A DNA stretch of 64,000 nucleotides from assembly GCA_016219275.1 (NCBI GenBank), contig JACRBM010000047.1, positions 1 through 64,000 of the forward strand. Reading direction: 5' to 3'. This DNA comes from Chloroflexota bacterium (GTDB taxonomy: Bacteria; Chloroflexota; Anaerolineae; UBA4142). Both the position numbers and the translations under genes were made by a program. The notes beneath the pieces are model-generated. The model did not search any database and had not been told where the DNA came from. It saw nothing but the letters and a program-made list of their open reading frames with translations. This document shows, in pieces, positions 30,316 through 38,228 of the stretch (positions are counted from its first letter, which is position 1; each line of letters opens with the position of its first letter).

Positions 30316-31950
30316 CTATAACTTGGGACCGGCGTTGCGAACATGATTAGGCGTTTCTGCCGCGAACTTTTTGAAATTGTTCACAAAGCGCGACGCGAGT
30401 TCGCGATAGCGGCGCATGTATTCTTCTTTGTTGCTCCACGAGTCAGCAGGGTTGAGGATGGACGAGGGAACGCCTTCGCAGGACTTGGGCACTTGGAAGC
30501 CGAACACCGGGTCGGTATAGTACTCGACGTTGAGTAGTTTGCCGCAGAGCGCGGCATTGAGCAACGCGCGCGTGTACTGAATGCTGATGCGCTTACCGAC
30601 GCCATACGATCCGCCGATCCAACCGGTATTCACGAGCCAACAATGCGCGCCATAGCGATCAATTTTGTCTTTGAGCAGTTGCGCGTACACGGACGGATGA
30701 TGCACCATGAACGGCGCGCCAAAGCAGGTGCTGAACGTCATTTCCGGTTCGCGTCCCAAGCCCACTTCCGTTCCCGCGATTTTCGACGTGTAGCCGGAGA
30801 TGAATTGGTACATCGCTTGATCGGTCGTCAGCTTTGCGATGGGCGGCATGACGCCGGACGCATCGCACGTCAACAACACAATGTTCTTGGGATGCCCGCC
30901 GCGTTTTTCCGCCACCGCGTTCTCGATGAAATCGAGCGGGTAAGACATGCGCGTATTCTCGGTGATGCTTTCGTCGTCCAGGTCAATCAAACGCGACCCA
31001 GGATCGAACACGACATTTTCGAGAATCGTGCCAAAGCGGCGCGTGCACGCGTAGATTTGCGGCTCGGCGGTCGGCGAGAGACGAATCACTTTGGCGTAAC
31101 AGCCGGCTTCAAAGTTAAAGACCCCGGTGTTGCTCCACCCATGTTCGTCGTCGCCGATCAAGCCGCGGGTCGGATCCGCGGAGAGCGTGGTCTTGCCCGT
31201 GCCGGACAAGCCGAAGAAGATCGCCACATCGCCGCCCGCGCCGATGTTCGCGGAGCAGTGCATCGGCATGATGCCGCGCAAGGGCAGGAGATAGTTGAGT
31301 ACGGTGAAGATGGATTTCTTGATCTCGCCGGCGTACAAACTGTTGCCGATGATGCCGATCTGGCGTTCAAAGTTCAGGATGATGAACGTGTCCGATTGTG
31401 TGCCGTCAATTTGCGGCAGACCCTTGAAGGACGGCGCGCAGAGAATCGTGAACTGCGGGACGTGATGCCGATAGTCGTCGTGGGTCTTGGGCGTCATGAA
31501 CATGTTGCGCGCAAAGAGCGAATGCCACGCGCGCTCGGTGACGATGCGAATCGGCATTTGCACTTCGGGATCGGCGCAGACACTGCAGTCCTGCACGAAC
31601 GCGTCGCGCCCCTGAAAGTACCCGAGCAAGCGATTGAACACATCGTCGAATTTGTCGGCGGCGAATGGACGATTGTACTGTCCCCACCACACATGTTCCT
31701 GGGTCGAAAATTCCTTGACGATGAATTTGTCGTTCGCCGAACGCGCAGTGTGTTTGCCGGTGTTCGTCAGGATCGGACCGTGCTGCGTGATCTTGCCTTC
31801 GTTGCGATAGATGATCTCTTCGTACAACGCCTCGACCGGCAAATTCCAGTACGTCTGCTTTAGATTCGTCAGTCCGATGTTTTCCAAACCATAGTCGGAT
31901 TTGAATTCGGTTGCCTGCCCCTGGGCAGGTGTGCGAGGTGCGCTGCTCAT
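30316..31950 (-). CDS. pckA: Phosphoenolpyruvate carboxykinase (ATP)
   Basis: About 544 residues. The ATP-type signature is present: GLSGTGKTTLSADPTRGLIGDD-like kinase-1a loop and metal-binding Asp, plus GGSYGVGKRI. It interconverts oxaloacetate + ATP and PEP + CO2 + ADP. Start 31,950 (ATG) overlaps the aminotransferase stop by 4 bp. The first 12-15 residues (SSAPRTPAQGQATEF) are encoded by a CACCTGCCC/GGGGCAGG palindrome and look like repeat-derived sequence. The pairing with aspartate aminotransferase suggests aspartate-to-PEP flux. Confidence 0.95.
   Translation of the reverse strand: MSSAPRTPAQGQATEFKSDYGLENIGLTNLKQTYWNLPVEALYEEIIYRNEGKITQHGPILTNTGKHTARSANDKFIVKEFSTQEHVWWGQYNRPFAADKFDDVFNRLLGYFQGRDAFVQDCSVCADPEVQMPIRIVTERAWHSLFARNMFMTPKTHDDYRHHVPQFTILCAPSFKGLPQIDGTQSDTFIILNFERQIGIIGNSLYAGEIKKSIFTVLNYLLPLRGIMPMHCSANIGAGGDVAIFFGLSGTGKTTLSADPTRGLIGDDEHGWSNTGVFNFEAGCYAKVIRLSPTAEPQIYACTRRFGTILENVVFDPGSRLIDLDDESITENTRMSYPLDFIENAVAEKRGGHPKNIVLLTCDASGVMPPIAKLTTDQAMYQFISGYTSKIAGTEVGLGREPEMTFSTCFGAPFMVHHPSVYAQLLKDKIDRYGAHCWLVNTGWIGGSYGVGKRISIQYTRALLNAALCGKLLNVEYYTDPVFGFQVPKSCEGVPSSILNPADSWSNKEEYMRRYRELASRFVNNFKKFAAETPNHVRNAGPKL
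31908..31936. repeat. Palindrome inside the pckA N-terminal coding region
   Basis: TTGCCTGCCCCTGGGCAGG: arms CCTGCCC and GGGCAGG overlap the codons for residues about 5-12 of PckA. Similar CCTGCCC-type palindromes occur inside mtaB (near 48,218-48,245) and before livK (54,218-54,243). Confidence 0.55.
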
Positions 31951-33164
31951 AGCCAATCCCTAATGTAGCGTTTGTCGCCGATGTAAATTTCGTTCGGCGA
32001 AGTTGGATCGAGCGCCCAGCGAATGCGTGCGATGCCTTCGGTGAGATCCTTGATCGAGCCGACGTAGCTGAGGCGCAAATGTCCTTCCATGCCGAATTCC
32101 TTGCCGGGCACGGTGACGACGAGCGCCTTTTTCAACAACAGTTGCGACAGTTCGACCGAGTTGTTGGTGAACGCGCGAAAATCGGGCAGGCAGTAAAACG
32201 TGCCGGCGGGCTTGTGGATTTTGACGCCGGTGAACGCTTGCAATTCTTGCATCATTACGTCGCGATTATTTTCGATCATCAAGCGCAAACTTTCGACCGC
32301 GCTTTGCGGACCGTTGAGCGCGCCTTCGGCGGCGGCTTGGTCGAGCGGCGACGCGCACGACGTGGTCTGGCTTTGCACGTTCGTCATCACTTCGATCAGT
32401 TTGCGATTGGCGACCGCCCAGCCGATGCGGAACCCGGTCATGCCGTACAATTTCGACACGCCGTTGATGATGATGATCTTGCTTGTATCGAGATCGTATT
32501 TCGAATACCGGATCGCGGGCGGCGCGTGGATGCCGTCGAAGATGAGTTTGTGATAGATATCGTCGGCGATGACGTAAATGCCTTTGCGTTCGCACAACTC
32601 GATTACCTGCGCGACAAAGTCGCCGCAGTACACGTTGCCCGATGGATTGTTCGGGCTGTTGAGGATGATGGCTTTCGTGTTCGCGCTAATCACGCGCTCG
32701 ATTTCCTGAATGCGCGGCGTGAAACTACCATCCTCCGGCGTGACGACAATTGGCACGCCGTAACACATCTTGACCATTTCCGGATAACTAACCCAGTATG
32801 GCGCGAGGATGATGACTTCTTCCTGCGGATTGAGCAGACTGTAGAGCACGTTGTAGATGGATTGCTTGGCGCCGGTGGAGACGATGATGTTCTCGGGAGC
32901 GACGGCGGTCCCATAATTTTCTTCCGTGTAACGAATGATTGCTTTCTTCAATGAAGGCAGACCATCGGTGGGCGCGTACTTGATGTCGCCGGTTGAAAGT
33001 TTCGCGCCGGCAGAGAGGATCGCGGTCATCGGCGTCTTGTTCTTCGGCTCGCCGATGCCGAGGTGGATGACGGGCTCGCCGCGCTCGCGCAAAAGACGCG
33101 CTTCTTCATTCATCGCGAGCGTCGGTGAGGCGGCGATGGATCGCGCTAGGTTACTGAGGGTCAT
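31947..33164 (-). CDS. Aspartate aminotransferase-like class I PLP enzyme
   Basis: A 405-residue fold-type I aminotransferase of the Ib subgroup: VIHLGIGEPKNKTP, APYWVSYPEM, ILNSPNNPSGNV, and the PLP lysine in NGVSKLYGMTGFRIGW; the substrate-carboxylate Arg sits in GHLRLSYVGS. It probably converts aspartate and 2-oxoglutarate to oxaloacetate and glutamate. An AAGGAG box lies 5 bp before the ATG. It is the first gene of the operon with pckA. Confidence 0.88.
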   Translation of the reverse strand: MTLSNLARSIAASPTLAMNEEARLLRERGEPVIHLGIGEPKNKTPMTAILSAGAKLSTGDIKYAPTDGLPSLKKAIIRYTEENYGTAVAPENIIVSTGAKQSIYNVLYSLLNPQEEVIILAPYWVSYPEMVKMCYGVPIVVTPEDGSFTPRIQEIERVISANTKAIILNSPNNPSGNVYCGDFVAQVIELCERKGIYVIADDIYHKLIFDGIHAPPAIRYSKYDLDTSKIIIINGVSKLYGMTGFRIGWAVANRKLIEVMTNVQSQTTSCASPLDQAAAEGALNGPQSAVESLRLMIENNRDVMMQELQAFTGVKIHKPAGTFYCLPDFRAFTNNSVELSQLLLKKALVVTVPGKEFGMEGHLRLSYVGSIKDLTEGIARIRWALDPTSPNEIYIGDKRYIRDWL

Positions 33165-33200
33165 AGCAACTCCTTATAAATTTCCTAAATATTGCGGCGC

Positions 33201-33229
33201 ATTATACTGATGCTGGTCGTTTTTGGCAA
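33201..33229 (-). promoter_or_regulatory. Sigma70-type promoter of the aminotransferase-pckA operon
   Basis: On the minus strand TTGCCA, a 17-bp spacer, and a perfect TATAAT, 36 bp before the ATG. This leaves room for a short leader with the AAGGAG ribosome binding site. Confidence 0.85.
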
Positions 33230-33285
33230 AAGTCACGCGCGCGCGGCGCGATTCGTGGCAAGCGTTCCGATCCCTCGACGAGCGG

Positions 33286-33325
33286 TATAAAAAAGACCTG
33301 ATCGGTTGCAGGAACCAATCAGGTC
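33286..33325 (-). terminator. Rho-independent terminator of the SUF operon
   Basis: Minus strand: GACCTGATTGGTT, loop CCTGC, AACCGATCAGGTC, then TTTTTTAT. A 13-bp stem with one mismatch is followed by a T-run, 18 bp past the Rieske gene stop. It separates the SUF operon from the next promoter. Confidence 0.92.
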
Positions 33326-33342
33326 AGGGGTGCGCAAGTCAC

Positions 33343-33654
33343 TCAACCAAACGCGACTTGAATATCGTCGCCGTTCACTTGCACGGGGAATGTTTTAATT
33401 GGCATGATCGCTGGCATTTGGGTCGCCTTGCCGGTCTGAACGTTGAACCGCGCCCCGTGTCGCGGGCATTCGACTTCTTCGCCGAACAACTCGCCATCGC
33501 CGAGCGGTCCGTTGTCGTGCGTGCACAAGTCTTGCGTCGCGAAAAAGTTGCCTTGCACATTCGCGATGAGCACGCGTTTGCTGTTCACGACGAACGTCTT
33601 CATTTTACCGGGCGGAACCTCGCCCAATTTGGCGACAGTGATGAAGGTGGGCAT
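33343..33654 (-). CDS. Rieske [2Fe-2S] ferredoxin-like protein
   Basis: A 103-residue single-domain Rieske protein: cluster ligands in CTHDNGPLGDGEL (Cys, His) and CPRHGARFNVQTGKA (Cys, His). It lacks a membrane anchor, so it is a soluble electron carrier of the NirD or dioxygenase-ferredoxin type. It is the last gene of the SUF operon, 2 bp after sufU, and may serve as an electron donor for, or a client of, cluster assembly. Confidence 0.9.
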   Translation of the reverse strand: MPTFITVAKLGEVPPGKMKTFVVNSKRVLIANVQGNFFATQDLCTHDNGPLGDGELFGEEVECPRHGARFNVQTGKATQMPAIMPIKTFPVQVNGDDIQVAFG

Positions 33655-33656
33655 CG

Positions 33657-34049
33657 TTAATCTTCTTCCTCATCGGGCCATGCGGTGATGCCATACGCGC
33701 CGGCTTTGACGACTTTGAGCGGGAGCAACGCGCACTTGATGCGCGAAGGTCCGAGCGGAATCCCCAGCATATCGAGGATGAATTGCTTGTCGAGCCGCTT
33801 GACATCCTCGAGCGACTTGCCGATCAATTCGTCGGTGAGCATCGAAGCGGACGCCTGGCTGATCGCGCAGCCCTTGCCGTTGAATTTCACATCTTCGATG
33901 ACGCCGTTCTTGACCTTGATGTCAAAACGAATCTTGTCGCCGCAGAGTGGATTCGAGTCTTCGTACGAAATATCCGCGCCCGGAATATCGCCGTGGTTGT
34001 GCGGATGTTGATAGTGATCGAGAATGAGTTCGCGGTAAAGGTCGTCCAT
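33657..34049 (-). CDS. sufU: Iron-sulfur scaffold SufU
   Basis: A 130-residue SufU/IscU-fold protein: LILDHYQHPHNHG, NPLCGDKI, GKGCAISQASASML and RIKCALLPL supply three Cys and an Asp for zinc or cluster binding. SufU takes sulfur from the desulfurase SufS. It ends 2 bp before the Rieske gene. A second, more diverged homologue is encoded at 36,778. Confidence 0.93.
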   Translation of the reverse strand: MDDLYRELILDHYQHPHNHGDIPGADISYEDSNPLCGDKIRFDIKVKNGVIEDVKFNGKGCAISQASASMLTDELIGKSLEDVKRLDKQFILDMLGIPLGPSRIKCALLPLKVVKAGAYGITAWPDEEED

Positions 34050-34050
34050 G

Positions 34051-34410
34051 TTAGTTCATCTCTTTAGTTTGAGATTCATACCAATACAGTTCAAGTTCGC
34101 GCAGAAACGATGCGAAATCTATTTCATCACAGGGCTGGTGGTTTGAGGGATCATCAAACGGGTGCCGATGCCAACCCATCCGGGTGTTGTCCTTACCATA
34201 GATTCGTTTGTCTGCTCGAATCCAGGCGAAGGCGGTTTTGTTGCGCGCGATGTTGTAATAAACGTGAATGAAAGATTGATCGCTCAAGATCACGCGGACA
34301 CTGAGCGTGTCTTCGTCGCTTGATGCCACCGAAAACGATTCAACCAAGGTTGATTGTTGACAAGCGAACGCGAGGTGACGCAACAGATCATCTATAGTTA
34401 CGTCAGCCAT
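34051..34410 (-). CDS. Small protein, TumE-like (DUF6516) toxin candidate
   Basis: A 119-residue protein with a beta-rich middle (SVRVILSDQSFIHVYYNIAR) and the pattern YGKDNTRMGWHRHPF then DDPSNH. A Tyr/Asp/Asn followed by a run of His and a conserved HPF resembles the TumE/DUF6516 toxin family. It overlaps the upstream small gene by 13 bp and ends 1 bp before sufU, so it is embedded in the SUF operon. Assignment is by motif resemblance only. Confidence 0.6.
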   Translation of the reverse strand: MADVTIDDLLRHLAFACQQSTLVESFSVASSDEDTLSVRVILSDQSFIHVYYNIARNKTAFAWIRADKRIYGKDNTRMGWHRHPFDDPSNHQPCDEIDFASFLRELELYWYESQTKEMN

Positions 34411-34703
34411 GCCTGCACACCCTCAAGGCGTACTTTGCGCGTATCAAGCGCTTCCCATTCTAGATAATCAAACTCGGCTTCGTAGGAGTAATACTCGGAT
34501 TTGTCTTCGGTCTCCCAATGTTTTTTGTATTCCTCAAAAGTCATCCCATACTTGGCTTCGAAGCGCGTTTGTGCCAATGCAATCTGTTCGAGACGATGTG
34601 CGATAGCATCTTTGAGCACCAAGAGCATAGCGACATCCGGGCGTGATTCTCCGGTCACTTCAGTTAACATCCGCGCGGTTGTTTTGGGCCATGTGACTGC
34701 CAT
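34398..34703 (-). CDS. Small helical protein, possible antitoxin partner
   Basis: A 101-residue, mostly helical, acidic protein (LVLKDAIAHRLEQIALAQTRF, KYGMTFEEYKKHWE, EAEFDYLEWEAL). Such short FEEKYGM-type and YEVE.D..EWE-type proteins are commonly found before TumE-like genes. It starts 24 bp after the sufS stop. Antitoxin-first order with an overlap fits a toxin-antitoxin pair. Function is inferred from arrangement. Confidence 0.6.
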   Translation of the reverse strand: MAVTWPKTTARMLTEVTGESRPDVAMLLVLKDAIAHRLEQIALAQTRFEAKYGMTFEEYKKHWETEDKSEYYSYEAEFDYLEWEALDTRKVRLEGVQAWLT

Positions 34704-34727
34704 CTTGCTCTCCTTTCACTGAAAGGA

Positions 34728-35963
34728 TTACCCCTTAAAAATCGTCTTGACCTTTTTCAGCGTCTCGACGAGTTTGTCTACTTCTTCAGGAATGTTGTAG
34801 ATGTAGAATGACGCGCGTGTGGTCGCGGCGAGTCCGAAAAAATCGTGGAGCGGCATCGCGCAGTGGTGCCCGGCGCGTACACAAATTCCTTCGCGATCGA
34901 AAATCGTCGCGACATCGTGCGGATGCGCTTCCGGGATGCTGAACGCAACGACGCCGCCGCGCTGGTTCGGATCATGTGGACCGATTACGCGCACGTGATC
35001 GAGCGCGCTAATCTGGTCGAGCGCGTATGCGACCAGGTCGCGTTCGTGCGCGCGCACATTGTCCATGCCGAGCGCGGTCAAATAATCCACCGCCGCGCCC
35101 AAGCCAATTGCTTCGGCAATCGCCGGCGTACCCGCTTCGAACTTGTGCGGCAGATCGTTCCAGGTCGAATGGTCGAGGAAGACTTCGCGAATCATGTCGC
35201 CGCCAGCCATAAACGGCGGCATCGCTTCGAGCAACGCGCGCTTGCCGTACAGCACGCCGACGAATGGCGCAAGCATCTTGTGCCCGCTGAACGCGAGAAA
35301 ATCGCAGTCGAGCGCCTGCACGTCCACCGGCATGTGCGGCACACTCTGCGCCGCATCCACGACGACCCTCGCGCCGACCGCGTGCGCCCGCGCGATAAGG
35401 TCGTTGATCGGCGTGATCGTGCCCGCGACGTTCGACATCATCGTCACTGCGACGAGTTTCGTTTTTTCGGTGATGAGCGCGGCGATGTCTTCGGGCAGGA
35501 GCAAGCCCTGGTCGTCCACGCGAATGTGTTTGAGCACCGCGCCCATTTCTTGCGCGAGAATCTGCCACGGCACGATGTTCGAGTGGTGCTCCAACACGGT
35601 CGTCACGATCTCGTCGCCCGGGTGAATGTTCGCGCGTCCCCAGGAGTACGCGACGAGATTCAACGCTTCGGTCGCGTTACGCGTGTAAATCACCTCGCGG
35701 TACGATTTCGCGTTGATGAATTTCTGGACCTTTTTGCGTGCGGCTTCGTACCGCGCGGTCGCTTCTTCGGCAATCGAGTACACGCCGCGATGAATGTTCG
35801 CGTTATATTTGTGATAGTACTCATTGAGCGCCGCGAGCACCGCTTCCGGCTTTTGCGACGTAGCCGCGCTGTCGAGATAGACGAGCGGCTTGCCGTTGAC
35901 AATTTGTTGGAGCAGAGGAAAATCTTCGCGAATGGCTGAAACGTTTAATCCAGAATGAGACAC
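34728..35963 (-). CDS. sufS: Cysteine desulfurase SufS
   Basis: About 411 residues, group II desulfurase: YLDSAATSQKPEAVL, TRNATEALNLVAYSWG, TVLEHHSNIVPWQ, FSGHKMLAPFVGVLYGKR (PLP lysine) and RAGHHCAMPLHDF with the catalytic Cys. It removes sulfur from cysteine for delivery to SufU. GTG at 35,963 is chosen because GAGGA precedes it by 5 bp; the TTG upstream has no such signal. A repeat element fills the gap to sufT. Confidence 0.95.
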   Translation of the reverse strand: MSHSGLNVSAIREDFPLLQQIVNGKPLVYLDSAATSQKPEAVLAALNEYYHKYNANIHRGVYSIAEEATARYEAARKKVQKFINAKSYREVIYTRNATEALNLVAYSWGRANIHPGDEIVTTVLEHHSNIVPWQILAQEMGAVLKHIRVDDQGLLLPEDIAALITEKTKLVAVTMMSNVAGTITPINDLIARAHAVGARVVVDAAQSVPHMPVDVQALDCDFLAFSGHKMLAPFVGVLYGKRALLEAMPPFMAGGDMIREVFLDHSTWNDLPHKFEAGTPAIAEAIGLGAAVDYLTALGMDNVRAHERDLVAYALDQISALDHVRVIGPHDPNQRGGVVAFSIPEAHPHDVATIFDREGICVRAGHHCAMPLHDFFGLAATTRASFYIYNIPEEVDKLVETLKKVKTIFKG

Positions 35964-35975
35964 ATTGTCCTCGCG

Positions 35976-36032
35976 CAATAACCAATTACCGCTTACGAAT
36001 TGTAATTTGTAATTGGTGATTGGTAATTTACC
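35976..36032. repeat. AATTAC/AATTGG short-unit palindrome
   Basis: CCAATTACCGCTTACGAATTG then TAATTTGTAATTGG, TGATTGGTAATTTACC. The arms are complementary (CCAATTACC, GGTAATT). It occupies almost the whole sufT-sufS intergenic gap and touches the sufT stop codon region. Confidence 0.7.
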
Positions 36033-36360
36033 ACCCCATCAACAATCCTGGGTCTTCCATATAATTTTGATCCCACATTTCGGGAAGCACCGTGACCTTG
36101 AATTTCTTGCCGTACGCTTGCGACGCGGTGTCTTGAACTTGTTGGATCAGCCAACCGCCGTACGGACAGAACGGGGTGGTCAACATCATTTTGATTTCCG
36201 GCGCGGCGTCGTCCAGGATGATCTCGCGAATGAGCCCGAGTTGAATCACATCCAATCCGATTTCCGGATCTTTGACCTGGCGCAACGCCGTTTTGATTTG
36301 ACCGGGCATTCCTTCGTCGCTCAAGTTCGCAGTGTTACTCTGAAGCGTTTGATTGTCCAT
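36028..36360 (-). CDS. sufT: SufT-like iron-sulfur assembly factor (DUF59/MIP18)
   Basis: About 110 residues from MDNQTLQSN, preceded by AGAGGA. The MIP18 pattern VKDPEIGLDVIQLGLIREI and TTPFCPYGGWLIQQV (with the conserved Cys) is clear. SufT proteins assist maturation of Fe-S proteins. It lies between ferredoxin and sufS in the operon. Confidence 0.88.
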   Translation of the reverse strand: MDNQTLQSNTANLSDEGMPGQIKTALRQVKDPEIGLDVIQLGLIREIILDDAAPEIKMMLTTPFCPYGGWLIQQVQDTASQAYGKKFKVTVLPEMWDQNYMEDPGLLMGW

Positions 36361-36372
36361 CGTTTCCTCTAT

Positions 36373-36413
36373 GAATGCAAACCCCCGCCATCGCAGGACG
36401 AGGACGGGGGTTG
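36373..36413 (-). terminator. Hairpin between ferredoxin and sufT
   Basis: GCAACCCCCG on one side pairs with CGGGGGTTTGC on the other around a loop of about 17 bases. There is no T-run, so it may be an RNA stem that attenuates or stabilises the operon transcript rather than a full stop. Confidence 0.5.
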
Positions 36414-36434
36414 CGAAATGACCAAGACGTGGAT

Positions 36435-36740
36435 TTACACCGTCTTGCCAGCCGAGCCCCACTTGGCTTGGAACGCATCGGCGGCGAGTTTGAAGTAATC
36501 GGCGTTCTTACCCGTGAACGACTTCCATTCATCCTTCAAGTCCGGTTCGGGGAAGATCGCGCTGACCGGGCATTCGGGCACGCACGCGCCACAATCAATG
36601 CAAGTGTCCGGATCAATGTACAATTGCTGGACTGGTTCAAAGTTCTCATCCTTGCGAGGATGGATGCAGTCCACCGGGCAGACATTCACGCATGCAGCAT
36701 CCTTCGTTCCGATGCAGGGTTCGGCAATCACGTACGCCAT
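36435..36740 (-). CDS. Seven-iron ferredoxin (FdxA type)
   Basis: A 101-residue ferredoxin: MAYVIAEPCIGTKDAACVNV then CPVDCIHP, and CIDCGACVPECPVSAIFPE. The first set (C-x7-C-x3-C-P) is typical of a [3Fe-4S] cluster, the second of [4Fe-4S]. The C-terminal 35 residues are the usual helical tail. It is likely an electron donor in cluster assembly. Confidence 0.93.
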   Translation of the reverse strand: MAYVIAEPCIGTKDAACVNVCPVDCIHPRKDENFEPVQQLYIDPDTCIDCGACVPECPVSAIFPEPDLKDEWKSFTGKNADYFKLAADAFQAKWGSAGKTV

Positions 36741-36777
36741 TGTTTGTTGCTCCTTTCGTCGAGAGGATTTGGATTGC

Positions 36778-37218
36778 TTATTCAGTTTGGAGGGTATGGG
36801 CTAAGATAATTGGTTGAATCAATTTCTGACCCAACGCTTTGCGACTGGGATACTCGCGTGCCGCGCCTTTCAACGTGTCTGTGCCGAGTGTCGCGCATCG
36901 CAATCGCGATTTTACCACATCTTGCCCCATTTGGTCAATTAACGGCGCGTACGACATCGCTTCAATTTCGGCGAGTGTCTTGCCGAGGACCATTTCGGTG
37001 ATGAGCGATGCGCCCGCCATACTGATCGTGCAACCGTGTCCCTCGAACTTGATGTCGGTGATGCGATCCTGCTCGTCCAGTTTCAGATACATCGTCACGA
37101 CATCGCCGCAGCCCGGATTCCCGCCGTTGACGAGAATATCCGGTTCTTCAATGACGCCCCGATTGCGCGGGTTGTTAAAGTGATCGAGAATGAACTCGAT
37201 GTATTCCTGGCGTTCCAT
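36778..37218 (-). CDS. NifU/SufU-like scaffold (second copy)
   Basis: About 146 residues from MERQEYIEFILDHF. It shows DHFNNPRNRGV, NPGCGDVVTMYLK, GHGCTISMAGASLI and RLRCATLGTDTLKG, three conserved Cys as in IscU/SufU. It is only distantly like the SufU at 33,657 and has an N-proximal insertion, so the two scaffolds probably have different clients. The start is at an internal ATG with better family fit. Confidence 0.85.
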   Translation of the reverse strand: MERQEYIEFILDHFNNPRNRGVIEEPDILVNGGNPGCGDVVTMYLKLDEQDRITDIKFEGHGCTISMAGASLITEMVLGKTLAEIEAMSYAPLIDQMGQDVVKSRLRCATLGTDTLKGAAREYPSRKALGQKLIQPIILAHTLQTE

Positions 37219-37225
37219 GTTTGAG

Positions 37226-37297
37226 AATAAGGTAGGCAAGAAAACAAGTAGACAAGTAGAATCACGACGTGTCTACTTGTTTCCCTGTTTCCCTACT
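37226..37297. repeat. AGACAAGTAG-type short-unit palindrome
   Basis: AGGCAAGAAAACAAGTAGAC units on one side, and GTCTACTTGTTTCCCTG then TTTCCCTAC on the other. It fills the gap between the sulfurtransferase and the NifU-like gene. The same family lies at 39,672-39,764. Confidence 0.75.
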
Positions 37298-38140
37298 TCA
37301 CTTTTCGATAGGCGCGCCGACGAGATTGCCCCACTCGGTCCACGAGCCATCGTAATTGCGGACGTTTGGAAAGCCGAGCAGGTATGTCAACACGAACCAG
37401 GTGTGGGACGAGCGTTCGCCGATGCGGCAATACGCGATCACGTCTTTGTCGGCGGTGACGCCTTGCGGTTCGTACAACGCTTTCAACTCATCCGCCGATT
37501 TGAACGTGCCATCTTCGCGTACCGCTTTTGCCCAGGGAATACTTTTCGCGCCCGGAATGTGACCGCCGCGCAACGCGCCTTCTTGCGGATAACCCGGCAT
37601 GTGCAACAATTCGCCCGAATACTCTTGCGGCGAGCGCACGTCCACCAGCGGTTTCTTCGCATTGACGTGTTGCGAAACCTGATCGCGGAACGCGCGTATC
37701 GTTTTGTCGTCGCGATCTTTCGCCGCATACTTGGTGCGCGAATAGCTCGGCACATCTTTCGAAAGCGGACGATTTTCCGCGATCCATTTCTGCCGACCGC
37801 CGTTCATCACCAAACATTTTTCGTGACCGAACAACTTGAATACCCAGAACGCGTAGCACGCCCACCAATTGTTCTTGTCGCCGTAGAACACGACGGTCGT
37901 GTCGTTCGCGATGCCGCGACTTGACAACAGTTCATCAAAGGCGCGCTTGCCGACGTAATCGCGCACGACTTGATCTTGCAAGTCCGTGTGCCAATCTATT
38001 TTGACGGCGCCCGGCACGTGCCCGACTTCGTACAGCAAAATATCTTCGTCGGATTCGACGATGCGGAGATTCTTATCGTTCAAGTGTTGGGCGACCCAGT
38101 CGGTCTCCACCAACACTTCGGGATGTGTGTACGTACTCAT
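37298..38140 (-). CDS. sseA: Thiosulfate/3-mercaptopyruvate sulfurtransferase (tandem rhodanese)
   Basis: A 280-residue protein with two rhodanese domains. The first has [20 protein letters not shown] and is inactive-like. The second has [22 protein letters not shown] and the active-site Cys in [14 protein letters not shown]. The CRIGERS loop is that of thiosulfate sulfurtransferases. In this operon it could deliver sulfur or remove thiols; role inferred. Confidence 0.9.
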   Translation of the reverse strand: MSTYTHPEVLVETDWVAQHLNDKNLRIVESDEDILLYEVGHVPGAVKIDWHTDLQDQVVRDYVGKRAFDELLSSRGIANDTTVVFYGDKNNWWACYAFWVFKLFGHEKCLVMNGGRQKWIAENRPLSKDVPSYSRTKYAAKDRDDKTIRAFRDQVSQHVNAKKPLVDVRSPQEYSGELLHMPGYPQEGALRGGHIPGAKSIPWAKAVREDGTFKSADELKALYEPQGVTADKDVIAYCRIGERSSHTWFVLTYLLGFPNVRNYDGSWTEWGNLVGAPIEK

Positions 38141-38157
38141 ACTTCGTTCTCCTTATC

Positions 38158-38226
38158 AAAAAGCAGGGGAGCGGTGGCGCAGCGGGGCAGAGGGATAGCG
38201 CCCCCCGCTCCCTGGCTCCTCTGCGA
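38158..38226. repeat. GGGGAGCAG-type short-unit palindrome
   Basis: GCAGGGGAGCGGTGGCGCAG, GGGCAGAGGG, and on the other side CCCCCGCTCCCTGGCTCC. It belongs to the same family as the piece inside the ECF ATPase gene (59,432-59,508). It lies between sufD and sseA. Confidence 0.7.
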
Positions 38227-38228
38227 AT

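Noticed and set aside
30643-31863. Long open frame antisense to pckA
   Set aside because: It mirrors the codon structure of a conserved gene and has no domain of its own. GC-rich third positions keep the opposite strand open.
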